Source: Limnohabitans sp. 2KL-27
GTDB taxonomy: Bacteria > Pseudomonadota > Gammaproteobacteria > Burkholderiales > Burkholderiaceae_C
Length of the DNA stretch: 64,000 bases
Direction: 5' to 3'
Assembly (NCBI RefSeq): GCF_001269345.1
Contig: NZ_CXOP01000002.1
Location: forward strand, 496,853-560,852
In this document: piece by piece, positions 39,035 through 47,827 of the stretch
Position numbering within the stretch: the first letter of the stretch is position 1
How the letters are laid out: every line of letters begins with the position of its first letter
Notes under the pieces: model-generated
Database searches by the model: none
The model's input: the letters and a program-made list of their open reading frames with translations, nothing else
Told to the model about the DNA's origin: nothing
Translations under genes and position numbers: made by a program

Positions 39035-39913
39035 ATGGGACAAAAAATCCATCCTACCGGCTTCCGTTTGGCCGTGAGCCGTAACTGGTCCAGCCGTTGG
39101 TACGCCAGCAACAAAGACTTCGCCGGCATGCTGGCCGAAGACATTAAGGTGCGTGAGTACCTCAAGGCCAAGCTCAAGAACGCTGCGGTTTCCCGCGTGC
39201 TGATCGAGCGTCCAGCCAAGAGCGCCCGCATCACCATTTTCTCGGCTCGTCCAGGCGTGGTGATCGGCAAGAAAGGTGAAGACATCGAGTTGCTCAAGAA
39301 GGAACTCGCTCTTCGTCTGGGTGTGCCAGTGGCTGTGAACATCGAAGAAGTGCGCAAGCCTGAAATCGATGCCCAACTGATCGCTGACAGCATCACGCAG
39401 CAGCTCGAAAAGCGGATCATGTTCCGCCGCGCCATGAAGCGTGCCATGCAAAACGCCATGCGTCTGGGTGCCCAAGGCATCAAGATCATGTCGGCTGGCC
39501 GCTTGAACGGCATCGAAATTGCCCGTACCGAGTGGTACCGTGAAGGCCGTGTGCCATTGCACACCCTGCGCGCTGACATCGATTACGCGACTTCTGAAGC
39601 CAAGACCACATATGGCGTCATCGGCGTCAAGGTCTGGGTCTACAAGGGTGACACTTTGGGTCGCAACGATGCGCCAGCTTTGGCTGAGCCCCGTTCCGAA
39701 GAAGAGCGCCGTCCGCGTGGCCCACGCCGTGATGCACGTCCTGGTGAGCGCCCCGCAGGCGATCGCCGTGGCGGCCCACGTCGTCCCGCTGGCACCAACA
39801 CAGCACCCACCGACGGCAGCGACAAGCCTGCCGGCGCGGGTGGTGATTCCAAACCCGCCGTTAAGCGCGTACGCACAGTCGCCGCGCCAGCTGCAGCAGC
39901 TGACGGTCAATAA
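39035..39913 (+). CDS. rpsC: 30S ribosomal protein S3 with long basic/Pro-Ala tail
   Basis: 292 residues. Residues 1-215 are standard S3: [20 protein letters not shown], the KH motif [19 protein letters not shown] and the helicase-linked Arg/Lys patch. About 75 further residues form a low-complexity tail of Arg, Pro, Gly, Ala and Asp ([23 protein letters not shown]). Such tails occur in betaproteobacterial S3 and make it longer than the 233 residues of E. coli. The ATG at 39035 is preceded by AGGAAG. Confidence 0.96.
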   Translation: MGQKIHPTGFRLAVSRNWSSRWYASNKDFAGMLAEDIKVREYLKAKLKNAAVSRVLIERPAKSARITIFSARPGVVIGKKGEDIELLKKELALRLGVPVAVNIEEVRKPEIDAQLIADSITQQLEKRIMFRRAMKRAMQNAMRLGAQGIKIMSAGRLNGIEIARTEWYREGRVPLHTLRADIDYATSEAKTTYGVIGVKVWVYKGDTLGRNDAPALAEPRSEEERRPRGPRRDARPGERPAGDRRGGPRRPAGTNTAPTDGSDKPAGAGGDSKPAVKRVRTVAAPAAAADGQ

Positions 39914-39924
39914 GGAGTAATTAC

Positions 39925-40341
39925 ATGCTGCAACCTGCTCGCAGAAAGTTCCGCAAGGAACAGAAAGGCCGCAACACCGGCGTCGCTACCCGTGGCAACA
40001 CGGTGGCGTTCGGTGACTTCGGCCTGAAGTCCACAGACCGCGGCCGTTTGACGGCCCGCCAGATCGAAGCCGCACGCCGTGCGATTTCCCGTCACGTCAA
40101 ACGTGGTGGCCGCATCTGGATTCGTGTGTTCCCTGACAAACCGATTTCCACCAAGCCTGCTGAAGTGCGTATGGGTAACGGTAAAGGTAACCCCGAATAC
40201 TATGTGGCTGAGATCCAGCCCGGTAAGGTGCTCTACGAAATCGTGGGTGTGCCTGAAGAGTTGGCCCGTGAAGCCTTCAAATTGGCCGCTGCCAAGTTGC
40301 CCCTGCGTACCACTTTTGTGGCCCGCATGATTGGCCAATAA
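39925..40341 (+). CDS. rplP: 50S ribosomal protein L16
   Basis: 138 residues. [18 protein letters not shown] at the start and [22 protein letters not shown], with the Arg hydroxylated by YcfD in E. coli, identify L16. It follows rpsC by 11 bases with AAGGAG. Confidence 0.97.
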   Translation: MLQPARRKFRKEQKGRNTGVATRGNTVAFGDFGLKSTDRGRLTARQIEAARRAISRHVKRGGRIWIRVFPDKPISTKPAEVRMGNGKGNPEYYVAEIQPGKVLYEIVGVPEELAREAFKLAAAKLPLRTTFVARMIGQ

Positions 40342-40358
40342 TTCAGGAGAAATAAGAA

Positions 40359-40553
40359 ATGAACGCTGCTGAATTGCGCCAAAAAGACGTTGCTGGTGTG
40401 AAAGACGAAATCAAAGCGCTGCAAAAAGCCCACTTTGGCCTTCGTATGCAAAAAGCCACGCAACAACTCGGCAACACCGGGACGCTGAGCCAGACTCGCC
40501 GTTCCATCGCCCGTGCCAAAACCATCCTTGCCCAAAAGCAAGCCGCCAAGTAA
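40359..40553 (+). CDS. rpmC: 50S ribosomal protein L29
   Basis: 64 residues, [20 protein letters not shown] and the helical hairpin [21 protein letters not shown]. Normal L29 length. Nine bases separate its stop from the rpsQ start, and AAGGAG for rpsQ begins in the stop codon region. Confidence 0.96.
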   Translation: MNAAELRQKDVAGVKDEIKALQKAHFGLRMQKATQQLGNTGTLSQTRRSIARAKTILAQKQAAK

Positions 40554-40562
40554 GGAGTGACC

Positions 40563-40832
40563 ATGACGGAAGCTAAAACATCCCTCAAGCGCACCTTGAT
40601 TGGCAAGGTGGTCAGCGACAAGCGCGCCAAAACCGTGACCGTGCTGGTCGAGCGTCGTGTGAAACACGCCCTCTACGGCAAGATCGTGGCCAAGTCGAGC
40701 AAGTACCACGCACACGACGAGACAGGTGAGTACCACCTGGGCGACACCATCGAAATCACGGAAAGCCGTCCGATTTCGAAGACCAAAAACTGGGTCGCTA
40801 CGCGCCTGGTTCAGAAAGCTGCTGCCGTTTAA
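40563..40832 (+). CDS. rpsQ: 30S ribosomal protein S17
   Basis: 89 residues with [20 protein letters not shown] and [27 protein letters not shown], the S17 signature. The ATG at 40563 is chosen over the GTG at 40557, since AAGGAG occupies 40552-40557. It is the last ribosomal gene here: a terminator follows and the usual rplN-rplX-rplE do not. Confidence 0.97.
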   Translation: MTEAKTSLKRTLIGKVVSDKRAKTVTVLVERRVKHALYGKIVAKSSKYHAHDETGEYHLGDTIEITESRPISKTKNWVATRLVQKAAAV

Positions 40833-40863
40833 GCCCATCCGGCCAACTGCTGCAAACTTTTTG

Positions 40864-40896
40864 AAAACGACCCACAATGGTGGGTCGTTTTTTTTT
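40864..40896 (+). terminator. Rho-independent terminator ending the S10 operon
   Basis: A 12-bp perfect stem AAAACGACCCAC / GTGGGTCGTTTT (40864-40875, 40880-40891) with a four-base loop, followed by T through 40896. It begins 31 bases after rpsQ. Confidence 0.95.
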
Positions 40897-40935
40897 ACCC
40901 CGGCAATATCGCCACAACACAACAAGGAGCACAAC

Positions 40936-41442
40936 ATGATCAAAGTCGGAGACACATTGCCCGCAGCCACACTGATGGAATACGTCGAAGTGGAAGGCAA
41001 CGGTTGCAGCATTGGCCCCAACCCGGTCGACGTGGCCAAAGCCACAGCAGGAAAAACCATCGCCCTGTTTGCCTTGCCTGGGGCTTTCACGCCCACCTGC
41101 TCGGCCAAACATGTCCCAGGTTATGTGGAAAACCACGATGCCTTGAAAGCGGCGGGCGTGGACGAAATCTGGTGCGTGAGCGTGAACGACGCATTCGTGA
41201 TGGGTGCATGGGCGCGCGACCAAAAAACCGGAGCCAAAGTGCGCATGCTGGGCGACGGCAGTGGCGACTTCAGCAAAGCCACAGGCTTGACGCTGGACCT
41301 CACAGCGCGCGGCATGGGTTTGCGCAGCAACCGATACTCCATGCTCGTCAAAGATGGCAAGGTCGCCACCTTGAACGTGGAAGGTCCTGGCAAATTCGAA
41401 GTCAGCGATGCGGGCACTTTGTTGGCTCAAGCCAAGGGCTGA
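40936..41442 (+). CDS. Peroxiredoxin (Prx5/hybrid type)
   Basis: 168 residues. The peroxidatic Cys55 is in PGAFTPTCSAKHVPGY, the Prx5 motif. Cys80 (EIWCVSV) may be a resolving or redox cysteine; Arg in ARGMGLRSNRYSM completes the site. AAGGAG precedes the ATG. It lacks the C-terminal glutaredoxin domain of some Gram-negative Prx5 fusions. It reduces peroxides with glutaredoxin/GSH or thioredoxin. It lies alone between two terminators. Confidence 0.94.
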   Translation: MIKVGDTLPAATLMEYVEVEGNGCSIGPNPVDVAKATAGKTIALFALPGAFTPTCSAKHVPGYVENHDALKAAGVDEIWCVSVNDAFVMGAWARDQKTGAKVRMLGDGSGDFSKATGLTLDLTARGMGLRSNRYSMLVKDGKVATLNVEGPGKFEVSDAGTLLAQAKG

Positions 41443-41455
41443 ACGCACGCCAGCG

Positions 41456-41485
41456 AAAAAAAAAGGGGCCTTGGGCCCCTTTTTT
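41456..41485. terminator. Bidirectional terminator between peroxiredoxin and GNAT genes
   Basis: AGGGGCC-TTG-GGCCCCT (41464-41480) is flanked by nine A on the left and six T on the right. The A/T flanks let it end both the rightward peroxiredoxin and the leftward acetyltransferase message. Confidence 0.93.
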
Positions 41486-41528
41486 GATGGGTTCGAAAAC
41501 AGCAGTGGAACAGGTGGGCTGCCCCCCC

Positions 41529-42032
41529 TCAGAGAATGTCCACCTTGAGGTAATGTGCCCCTGCATGGGGGTTATGGTAGTAGGGCGGAATTTCGACAAA
41601 GCCCAAATCTTCGTACAGTGCGCGCGCCGCCTCCATGTCGTCCAGGGTGTCGAGCAAAACAGAGTGGTATGCCGCTGCACGGGCCGCATCCAGAATGCCT
41701 TCGGTCAACAATCGACCCAGCCCCAGACCTCGGTAGGCAGGGCGAACATACAGGCGCTTCATTTCGGCAGCATTGGGGTAGTCGCTGGCATCGAATGGCC
41801 GCAAAGCGCAGCAACCGGCCACAGTGCCGTCCACCCAGGCCAGAAGCAGCGCCCCACGAGGTTGGGTGTACTCGCCAGGCAGCGAATCGAGCTCTTGCGC
41901 AAAATCCTGAAACCCCAAATCCACCGTCAAGCTGGAAGCGTACTCCGTGAAAATGCTGCGGGTGGCGAGCCAATCAGCGCTCTGAACGGGGCTGAGCAAT
42001 GCAATGACAGGTGAATCTGACGAACGGTTCAA
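41529..42032 (-). CDS. GNAT family N-acetyltransferase
   Basis: 167 residues. The acetyl-CoA motif A is LYVRPAYRGLGLGRLLTEGIL, followed by YHSVLLDTLDDMEAARALYEDLGF, the GNAT motif B. The TTG at 42032 is the preferred start because GAGGAAG stands six bases upstream; a GTG at 42056 would add eight residues without such a site. The acceptor is unknown. Downstream is a bidirectional terminator; the upstream neighbour is the cytochrome b561 gene, 38 bases away. Confidence 0.88.
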   Translation of the reverse strand: MNRSSDSPVIALLSPVQSADWLATRSIFTEYASSLTVDLGFQDFAQELDSLPGEYTQPRGALLLAWVDGTVAGCCALRPFDASDYPNAAEMKRLYVRPAYRGLGLGRLLTEGILDAARAAAYHSVLLDTLDDMEAARALYEDLGFVEIPPYYHNPHAGAHYLKVDIL

Positions 42033-42070
42033 GGGGCGCTTCCTCCACAGACGCACAGTGTAATGGCGAC

Positions 42071-42745
42071 TCAGCTGCCCAGTGACAACAGGCCATAGAC
42101 GGCCAAGGCCGCCAGTCCCAAGAGAAGCAAAGCCCCAAGACGGTGGCGCAGCTGGTCTTGAGAGACAGGGACCGGTGCAGGCAAGATCTTGTCACCATGC
42201 AGCATGGCCGGGACCAAGGGTGGATGTTTCTTGAAGCGGTGCCACAGCAAGGCCAGCAGGTGTGTGATCACCAACAGCAAGATGATCAGTTTGCCCCAGT
42301 TTTTGTGCCAAGCGGAGGCCCATGACACCCAGCTGCCGGAGACCAGTGCCGTCAAAGGCCCCGCATTGGCGATTTCATCGTCACTGATCAGACCGGTAGA
42401 CACTTGCAACAATAAGAAAAACAGCATGGCGACAATGGACCACGAGCCCAGTGGGTTGTGTCCAGCATGGAGGCGATCGGTGGCGCGTGCATTGAGGTAG
42501 GCCAAAGCTTGTCTTGGGTGCAAAGGTAAATGGGACCAACGAGACCAATGCCCGCCCGCAAACCCCCAGGCCAGCCTGAAAAGCACCAAAGTGAAGACGG
42601 CATAGCCCAAGCGGAAATGCCAAACCATGGCATTGCCCCCCACATTGCCCGTGATGACCAAGCCAATCACACAAAAAGCCAAGGCCCAGTGGAACAAACG
42701 GGTGGGCAGATCCCAAATGCGAACTGTGAACATGGACACTTTCAT
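42071..42745 (-). CDS. Cytochrome b561 family membrane protein
   Basis: 224 residues with four core helices. Heme-ligand histidines are visible in DLPTRLFHWALAF, AMVWHFRLGYAVF and WHKNWGKLIILLLVITHLLALLWH. An additional C-terminal helix is preceded by a Pro-rich loop. The ATG at 42745 is used, although no clear ribosome-binding site is seen; a second ATG lies four codons on. It diverges from a cytochrome c' gene, a common pairing in which the b-type protein passes electrons to the soluble c-type. Confidence 0.9.
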   Translation of the reverse strand: MKVSMFTVRIWDLPTRLFHWALAFCVIGLVITGNVGGNAMVWHFRLGYAVFTLVLFRLAWGFAGGHWSRWSHLPLHPRQALAYLNARATDRLHAGHNPLGSWSIVAMLFFLLLQVSTGLISDDEIANAGPLTALVSGSWVSWASAWHKNWGKLIILLLVITHLLALLWHRFKKHPPLVPAMLHGDKILPAPVPVSQDQLRHRLGALLLLGLAALAVYGLLSLGS

Positions 42746-42825
42746 GGATGCGGGAAAGAGAAAATTATGCGAAACTGAAACAAGGATAAATCTTTTTAAC
42801 CTTTTAACCATGATGGGAGTCAAAG

Positions 42826-43278
42826 ATGAAATACACAATGAGCTGCGCCAGTGCTTTGTTGCTGCTGGCGATGGGCCTGCCCGCCCAGGCGCAATTTGCC
42901 AAACCGGAAGATGCGATCAAATACCGCAAGGCCAGTTTCACCGTGATGGCCGCCCATTTCGGCCGTCTGGGTGCCATGGCCAATGGCCGTGCACCCTACG
43001 ATGCCAAAGCAGCGGCCGACAACGCCGACGTGGTCGCCACATTGGCCAAATTGCCTTGGGCCGCGTTTGGTGAAGGCACCGACAAAGGTGACACCCGCGC
43101 CAAGCCAGAGGTCTGGAAAGAAGCTGCCAAGTACAAAGAAGCGGCTGATAAAATGCAAGCCGAAATCGTGAAGCTCAATACGGCTGCCAAAGCGGGCAAC
43201 ATCGATGCGTTGAAGGCGGCTTTTGGTCCGGCAGCCGCCTCATGCAAGGCGTGCCACGACAATTTCCGCAAGGACTGA
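42826..43278 (+). CDS. Cytochrome c' (class II c-type cytochrome)
   Basis: 150 residues. Signal peptide to AQA (about residue 22). The single heme motif CKACH lies at the C terminus, followed by DNFRKD, as in four-helix-bundle cytochromes c'/c-556. GGGAG precedes the ATG. In the periplasm, cytochromes c' bind NO and may protect from it. It faces the cytochrome b561 gene across 80 bases. Confidence 0.94.
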   Translation: MKYTMSCASALLLLAMGLPAQAQFAKPEDAIKYRKASFTVMAAHFGRLGAMANGRAPYDAKAAADNADVVATLAKLPWAAFGEGTDKGDTRAKPEVWKEAAKYKEAADKMQAEIVKLNTAAKAGNIDALKAAFGPAAASCKACHDNFRKD

Positions 43279-43315
43279 AGGGCAGCGCAAACCCCAAGCC
43301 GAAGTCGATATCGGA

Positions 43316-43336
43316 AGCGGGTCAGTGCGACCCGCT
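43316..43336. terminator. Hairpin between convergent cytochrome c' and tlpA-like genes
   Basis: AGCGGGTC-AGTGC-GACCCGCT, an 8-bp perfect stem in the 81-base gap between two converging genes. Neither side has a T tract, so termination by this hairpin alone is uncertain. Confidence 0.5.
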
Positions 43337-43359
43337 GACCGATCCGGCTGATGTTCGCA

Positions 43360-43887
43360 TCAGGATTCGGCCAGCAGCTTGTCGATCAGCTGATGCAGTT
43401 CAGCAAAATCAGGCGTGCCCACAAAACGTTTGACGACTTGTCCACGCTTGTTCACCAAAAAAGTGGTGGGCGTGAGCTTGACATCGCCCCAAGCGCGCGC
43501 CACACCACCGGTGTTGTCAATCGCCACTTTGAAGGGCAACTGACGGGTCTGTGCAAAATTGACCACGTAACTGGGCGGATCGTAGCTCATGGCCACGGCC
43601 ACCGTTTCATAGCCCCGGTCCTTGAACTTGTTGTAGGTGGCGATCAATTCAGGCATTTCGGCCACGCACGAAGTGCAGCTGGTGGCCCAGAAATTGACCA
43701 AGGACACTTTTCCTTGCAATTGTTGAGTGCTGACGGTGCTGCCGTCGAGCAAGACAAAAGAAGACTCTGGCGCACGTTCACCCGCGCAACCGATGAGGGC
43801 CAGCAACAGGCCAAGTCCACAGGCACCATTGAAAAAGCGGCGCGCCTGTGAAGGCTGGTTCCAAGGAGAGTTCAAAGGCGTGTTCAT
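43360..43887 (-). CDS. TlpA/ResA-like thiol-disulfide lipoprotein
   Basis: 175 residues. A lipobox LALIGC near residue 34 marks a lipoprotein. The thioredoxin active site is CTSC in NFWATSCTSCVAEMPEL; the cis-Pro loop is LTPTTFLVNKRG. The normal Trp before the first Cys is Ser, as in several TlpA homologues. It probably reduces periplasmic disulfides, perhaps in cytochrome c assembly, which fits the neighbouring cytochrome genes. Confidence 0.92.
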   Translation of the reverse strand: MNTPLNSPWNQPSQARRFFNGACGLGLLLALIGCAGERAPESSFVLLDGSTVSTQQLQGKVSLVNFWATSCTSCVAEMPELIATYNKFKDRGYETVAVAMSYDPPSYVVNFAQTRQLPFKVAIDNTGGVARAWGDVKLTPTTFLVNKRGQVVKRFVGTPDFAELHQLIDKLLAES

Positions 43888-43965
43888 GACTGGAAGTCTA
43901 ATGCGTACGCCATGCCCGTAGAAACCAGGGCCAATGGCAGGCTGCCCCAGCGAAGCGGCGTGACC

Positions 43966-44694
43966 TCAAACCAATCCCAACAAAAGCTGGGTCAAGCCGT
44001 TCGGGTCACTGACCATGGGGTCATGACCGGTGTGCATCTGCATGACGTGTGAGCCCGGCAGCCAGGCCCCGTTCCAAAATTTGGGGTCGACCATGCGTTG
44101 GCGGCTGACATCGATGGTGCCCAAAGGCGGCGAGGTGCAGTTGATGAACGTGCGAGGCACACTGGCCACACGTTGTGGATCGAAGTCGAGCACCTGGGTA
44201 TAAGGCCCGCCCGGATGCGGGGTTTGACGTCTTTGCACCCAAGCATGGTCGGCGGCGCTGAGGCCAAAAACCGACGGGTCGGGGGCAGGGAAAGCATGCA
44301 AGGGATCGGCTTGCGCCGCAGCGATGCGGGCATTGCGGGTGGCACTGGCGTGTGTGCTGCTCCAGCTCTCACCGGGTTGGGGCAGTACCGCGTCCAGATA
44401 CACCAGGCGGCGCAGACGTTCAGGCCTGCGGTCGGCCACGGCCGTGCCCAACATACCGGCGTAAGAGTGCACCACCAGCAACACGTCGTCCATTTCTTCG
44501 GCGTCCATGGCGGCCATCACGTCCGCGATGTGACTTTCAAGATCAATGCCCGGGTGCAGCAGATGGGCGCGCTCACCCACCCCGGTCAGGGTGACGGCAT
44601 GAACGCGGTGCCCGGCTCCCATCAGGCCCGGCACCACCCGCTGCCAACACCAAGCCCCGTGCCAAGCGCCATGAACCAGCAAAAAGTTGGCCAT
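43966..44694 (-). CDS. Alpha/beta hydrolase (esterase)
   Basis: 242 residues. HGAWHGAWCWQRV gives the oxyanion hole, VVHSYAG the nucleophilic Ser, and MHTGHDPMVSDP the catalytic His. This pattern is shared with plant methyl-ester esterases and bacterial EstC-like proteins. Its start overlaps the CoA-transferase stop by one base, so both act from one message. The substrate is unknown. Confidence 0.9.
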   Translation of the reverse strand: MANFLLVHGAWHGAWCWQRVVPGLMGAGHRVHAVTLTGVGERAHLLHPGIDLESHIADVMAAMDAEEMDDVLLVVHSYAGMLGTAVADRRPERLRRLVYLDAVLPQPGESWSSTHASATRNARIAAAQADPLHAFPAPDPSVFGLSAADHAWVQRRQTPHPGGPYTQVLDFDPQRVASVPRTFINCTSPPLGTIDVSRQRMVDPKFWNGAWLPGSHVMQMHTGHDPMVSDPNGLTQLLLGLV

Positions 44695-45938
44695 CAGATC
44701 ACTCCTTTGCCGCGCAAGGGTCCGAGTTGCTCGGCGTTCCAGCCCAGCACTTCAGACAAAACTTCAGCGGTGTGCTGTCCCAGCATGGGCGGCGGCAAAT
44801 CCTGGCGTACAGGGGTGCGGCTCATCTTGATGGGGCTGGCCACCAGTTTCAGGTCGGGTTTGATGGGGTGCTGCCAATCCTGCACCATGCCGCGGGCTTG
44901 GATTTGCGGGTCCACAAAGACCTCGCTCAGGGTGTTGATCGCCCCGCAGGGCACCTTGGCGGCTTCGAGGGCCGCCAGCCAGTCGGCCTTGGTGCGGGTT
45001 TTCAGGATGCTCTCCAGCAAGGGCACCAGGGTGTCACGGTGGCGGACGCGTTGGGTGTTTTGCGCGTAGCGCGGGTCCTGTGCCAGTTCGGAGCAGCCGG
45101 CCACGGCGCAGAATTTGGCAAACTGCCCGTCGTTGCCCACCGCCAGAATCAAGTGGTCGCGGCTGCCTGGAGCTGAACCCGCTGCGGCCATGACCTCGAA
45201 CACCTGGTAGGGCACGATGTTTTGGTGCGCGTTGCCTGCGCGGCCCGGCGTTTTGCCGCTGACCAGGTAATTGGAGCCCAGGTTGGCCAGCATGGCGACC
45301 TGGGTGTCGAGCAAGGCCATGTCGACTTGCTGGCCTTCGCCTGTGCGCTCAGCGTGGCGCAGTGCCGCCAAAATGGCCACCGTGGCGTACATGCCGGTGA
45401 ACAGGTCGGCCACGGCCACGCCCACTTTTTGTGGGCCGCCGCCCAGGTCGTCGCGCTCGCCGGTCACGCTCATCAGGCCGCCGATGCCCTGCACCGCATA
45501 GTCGTAGCCCGCCCGCTCGCGGTAAGGGCCGGTCTGACCAAAGCCGGTCACGCTGCAATAGACCAGTTTGGGGTTCAAGACACTCAGGCTGGCATAGTCC
45601 AGGCCGTAACGGGCCATGTCGCCCACCTTGAAGTTCTCCACAAACACGTCGCAGTGCCGGACCAGTTCCCGGATCAGGGCTTGGCCTTCGGGCTGGGCAA
45701 TGTCGCAGGTCACCGATCGCTTGTTTCGGTTGGCACCCAGGTAGTAGGCGGCCTCGGCGCTGTCCTGACCCTGGGCATCTTTCAAAAAGGGTGGCCCCCA
45801 GGTGCGGGTGTCGTCGCCCGTGCCGGGGCGCTCGATCTTGATGACATCGGCCCCCAGGTCGGCCAAGGTCTGGGTGCACCAGGGGCCCGCCAGAACGCGG
45901 GAGAGGTCGAGAACGCGGATGCCGTCGAGTGAATTCAT
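44694..45938 (-). CDS. CaiB/BaiF family CoA-transferase
   Basis: 414 residues. Class III CoA-transferase marks: GIRVLDLSRVLAGPWCTQTLADLGADVIKIE at the start (here quoted in pieces: LDLSRVLAGPWCTQ, ADLGADVIKIE), NRNKRSVTCD, VENFKVGDMARYGLDY with the Asp nucleophile region, and SVTGFGQTGPY. The ATG at 45938 fits the family N terminus. It moves CoA between organic acids; members act on formyl-, succinyl- and carnitine-CoA. Coupled to an esterase, suggesting ester or acid catabolism. It diverges from the lipoprotein gene. Confidence 0.93.
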   Translation of the reverse strand: MNSLDGIRVLDLSRVLAGPWCTQTLADLGADVIKIERPGTGDDTRTWGPPFLKDAQGQDSAEAAYYLGANRNKRSVTCDIAQPEGQALIRELVRHCDVFVENFKVGDMARYGLDYASLSVLNPKLVYCSVTGFGQTGPYRERAGYDYAVQGIGGLMSVTGERDDLGGGPQKVGVAVADLFTGMYATVAILAALRHAERTGEGQQVDMALLDTQVAMLANLGSNYLVSGKTPGRAGNAHQNIVPYQVFEVMAAAGSAPGSRDHLILAVGNDGQFAKFCAVAGCSELAQDPRYAQNTQRVRHRDTLVPLLESILKTRTKADWLAALEAAKVPCGAINTLSEVFVDPQIQARGMVQDWQHPIKPDLKLVASPIKMSRTPVRQDLPPPMLGQHTAEVLSEVLGWNAEQLGPLRGKGVI

Positions 45939-45991
45939 GGGGCACATTGTCGCCAAAACCCAATGTGGCCGCTGATCAGGATAATCACCCC

Positions 45992-46540
45992 ATGCGAATC
46001 CATTCCTCGGCCTTGGTGGCCAGCCTCTTTGGGGCCCTGATTTTGAGCGCTTGCAGTCCTGCCCAGAACTGGCGGGACGTGACCTTTGAGGGCAGTGCGC
46101 TCAAGGCCCAACTGCCCTGTAAACCTGACCGAACCAACCGCAGCGTGCCCTTGGGCGGCGTGCCTGTCGACTTGCAAGTGGTGGGCTGTGAAAACGGCAC
46201 AGCCATGGTGGCGGTGATGAGCGCGGCCTTGCCTGTGGGGGCCGATGCCAGCGCGGTGATGGCCGCCTGGCAAAAAGCCACCCTGGACAACGCCCGCGTC
46301 TCTCAACCCTTGACGGTCGGGCAGCAGCAGGCCTGGCAGCGCCCCGGCCAGTTGCCTTTGGCGACGTCTGTGCGAGTGCAAGCCCCGGGCCAGCGCGCCA
46401 ATGGCGAGCCGGTGAACATGGACGCTGTGTGGGGTGCGGTGGCCGATGGCGAGCGGGTCAGGCTGGTCCATGCCGTGGTCTACGACCGCACAATTGCCTT
46501 GGAATTGGCCAACACTTTGTTTGATGGGATCAAGCCATGA
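45992..46540 (+). CDS. Hypothetical lipoprotein
   Basis: 182 residues. Signal peptide with lipobox LILSAC (Cys about residue 21). The rest is a soluble domain with two further Cys (QLPCKPDRTNR, VVGCENGTAM) that could form a disulfide. I do not recognise the family. The stop overlaps the MFS start by four bases (ATGA), so the two are coupled and may form a unit at the envelope. Confidence 0.82.
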   Translation: MRIHSSALVASLFGALILSACSPAQNWRDVTFEGSALKAQLPCKPDRTNRSVPLGGVPVDLQVVGCENGTAMVAVMSAALPVGADASAVMAAWQKATLDNARVSQPLTVGQQQAWQRPGQLPLATSVRVQAPGQRANGEPVNMDAVWGAVADGERVRLVHAVVYDRTIALELANTLFDGIKP

Positions 46541-47814
46541 GCGCCACCACCTTGAACGATCACACTTTGGCGCATCCCGACCACTTGCCGCGGCGCATGG
46601 CGGTGGTGGTGTTTCTGGCCTTTGCGCTGGCCTACTTCTTCTCGGCCTTGGTGCGGGCCATCACCGCCACCTTGTCGCCCACCTTGACCGCCGAATTCAG
46701 CCTGAGTGCGCAAGACCTCGGGCTGCTGGCGGGGGGGTACTTTTTGGGCTTTTCGCTGACTCAGCTGCCTTTGGGGCGCTGGTTGGACCAGCACGGTCCG
46801 AAAAAAGTCATCTTGGCTTTTTTGAGTTTTGCGGTGCTCGGTTGCCTGGCCTTTGCCTGGGCCGACAGTTTTCAAGGCCTGCTGGCCGCGCGCGTGTTGT
46901 GCGGCATGGGCGTGAGCGCCTGCCTCATGGCCCCGCTCACTGGGTACCGGCGCTGGTTTGACGCCAGCACCCAGCTGCGCACCAACTCCTGGATGCTGAT
47001 GACCGGCTCTTTGGGGATGCTGGCGGCCACCTTGCCCGTGCAGTGGCTCATGCCCATCTGGGGCTGGCGTGCGCTGTTTGTGATGCTGGGCGTGATGATC
47101 GCCATCGCCATGCTCTTGATTGCCTTGGTGGTGCCGCTGTGGCAAAAAGCCACGCCCACGGCAGCCACAGCGCAAAAGCCGCTCGACGACGATGGCAGTT
47201 ACCGCGAAATCTGGCGCAGCGCTTATTTTTGGCGCATGTCGCCGATCGGCTTTTTCACTTACGGCGGCATGGTGGCCATTCAGACCCTGTGGGCAGGTCC
47301 GTGGATGACCCAAGTGGCGGGCTGGACAGCGGCCGAAGCGGCCCAAGGCTTGTTCCTCATCAATCTGGCCATGCTCGTGAGTTTTTGGTTGTGGGGTTTG
47401 ATCACGCCGGGACTGGCCCGCCGGGGCATTCCGGTTGAGCGCCTGATTGCCTGGGGTCTGCCCTTGAGCTTTTTGGCGGTTGGCGCTTTGGCCTGGATGG
47501 GGTCGGCAGTGGGTGCGGGTGCTGCCGTCGGCTTGGCCTTGTTCTGCGTGACCAGCACCTTTGTGGCGTTGGCTCAACCTGCAGTGGGCATGGCATTTCC
47601 CTCGCATCTGGCCGGACGCGCCTTGTCAGCCTACAACTTGGTGGTGTTCGCCGGCATTTTTGTGGTGCAGTGGGGCATTGGTTTGTTGGTCGATGCCGGT
47701 CTTGGCATGGGGCTGAGCAAGCCTGCCGCTTACCAGGCTGCGCTGGCCTGTTTTGGCATTTGTTCCATGCTCTCTTGGCTTTACTTCCTGCTGAAAAAGC
47801 CGGTTCAGCCCTGA
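46537..47814 (+). CDS. Major facilitator superfamily transporter
   Basis: 425 residues, twelve helices. The MFS motif between helices 2 and 3 appears as GRWLDQHGPKKVIL, and helix 1 has FALAYFFSALVRAITATLSP. A cytoplasmic loop of about 30 residues rich in Ala, Thr and Asp lies in the middle. It resembles the NarK/OFA-like 'YbjJ' branch; the substrate is not readable. It is coupled to the upstream lipoprotein and separated by 13 bases from EIIA. Confidence 0.88.
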   Translation: MSATTLNDHTLAHPDHLPRRMAVVVFLAFALAYFFSALVRAITATLSPTLTAEFSLSAQDLGLLAGGYFLGFSLTQLPLGRWLDQHGPKKVILAFLSFAVLGCLAFAWADSFQGLLAARVLCGMGVSACLMAPLTGYRRWFDASTQLRTNSWMLMTGSLGMLAATLPVQWLMPIWGWRALFVMLGVMIAIAMLLIALVVPLWQKATPTAATAQKPLDDDGSYREIWRSAYFWRMSPIGFFTYGGMVAIQTLWAGPWMTQVAGWTAAEAAQGLFLINLAMLVSFWLWGLITPGLARRGIPVERLIAWGLPLSFLAVGALAWMGSAVGAGAAVGLALFCVTSTFVALAQPAVGMAFPSHLAGRALSAYNLVVFAGIFVVQWGIGLLVDAGLGMGLSKPAAYQAALACFGICSMLSWLYFLLKKPVQP

Positions 47815-47827
47815 TAATGCAAGCCTC

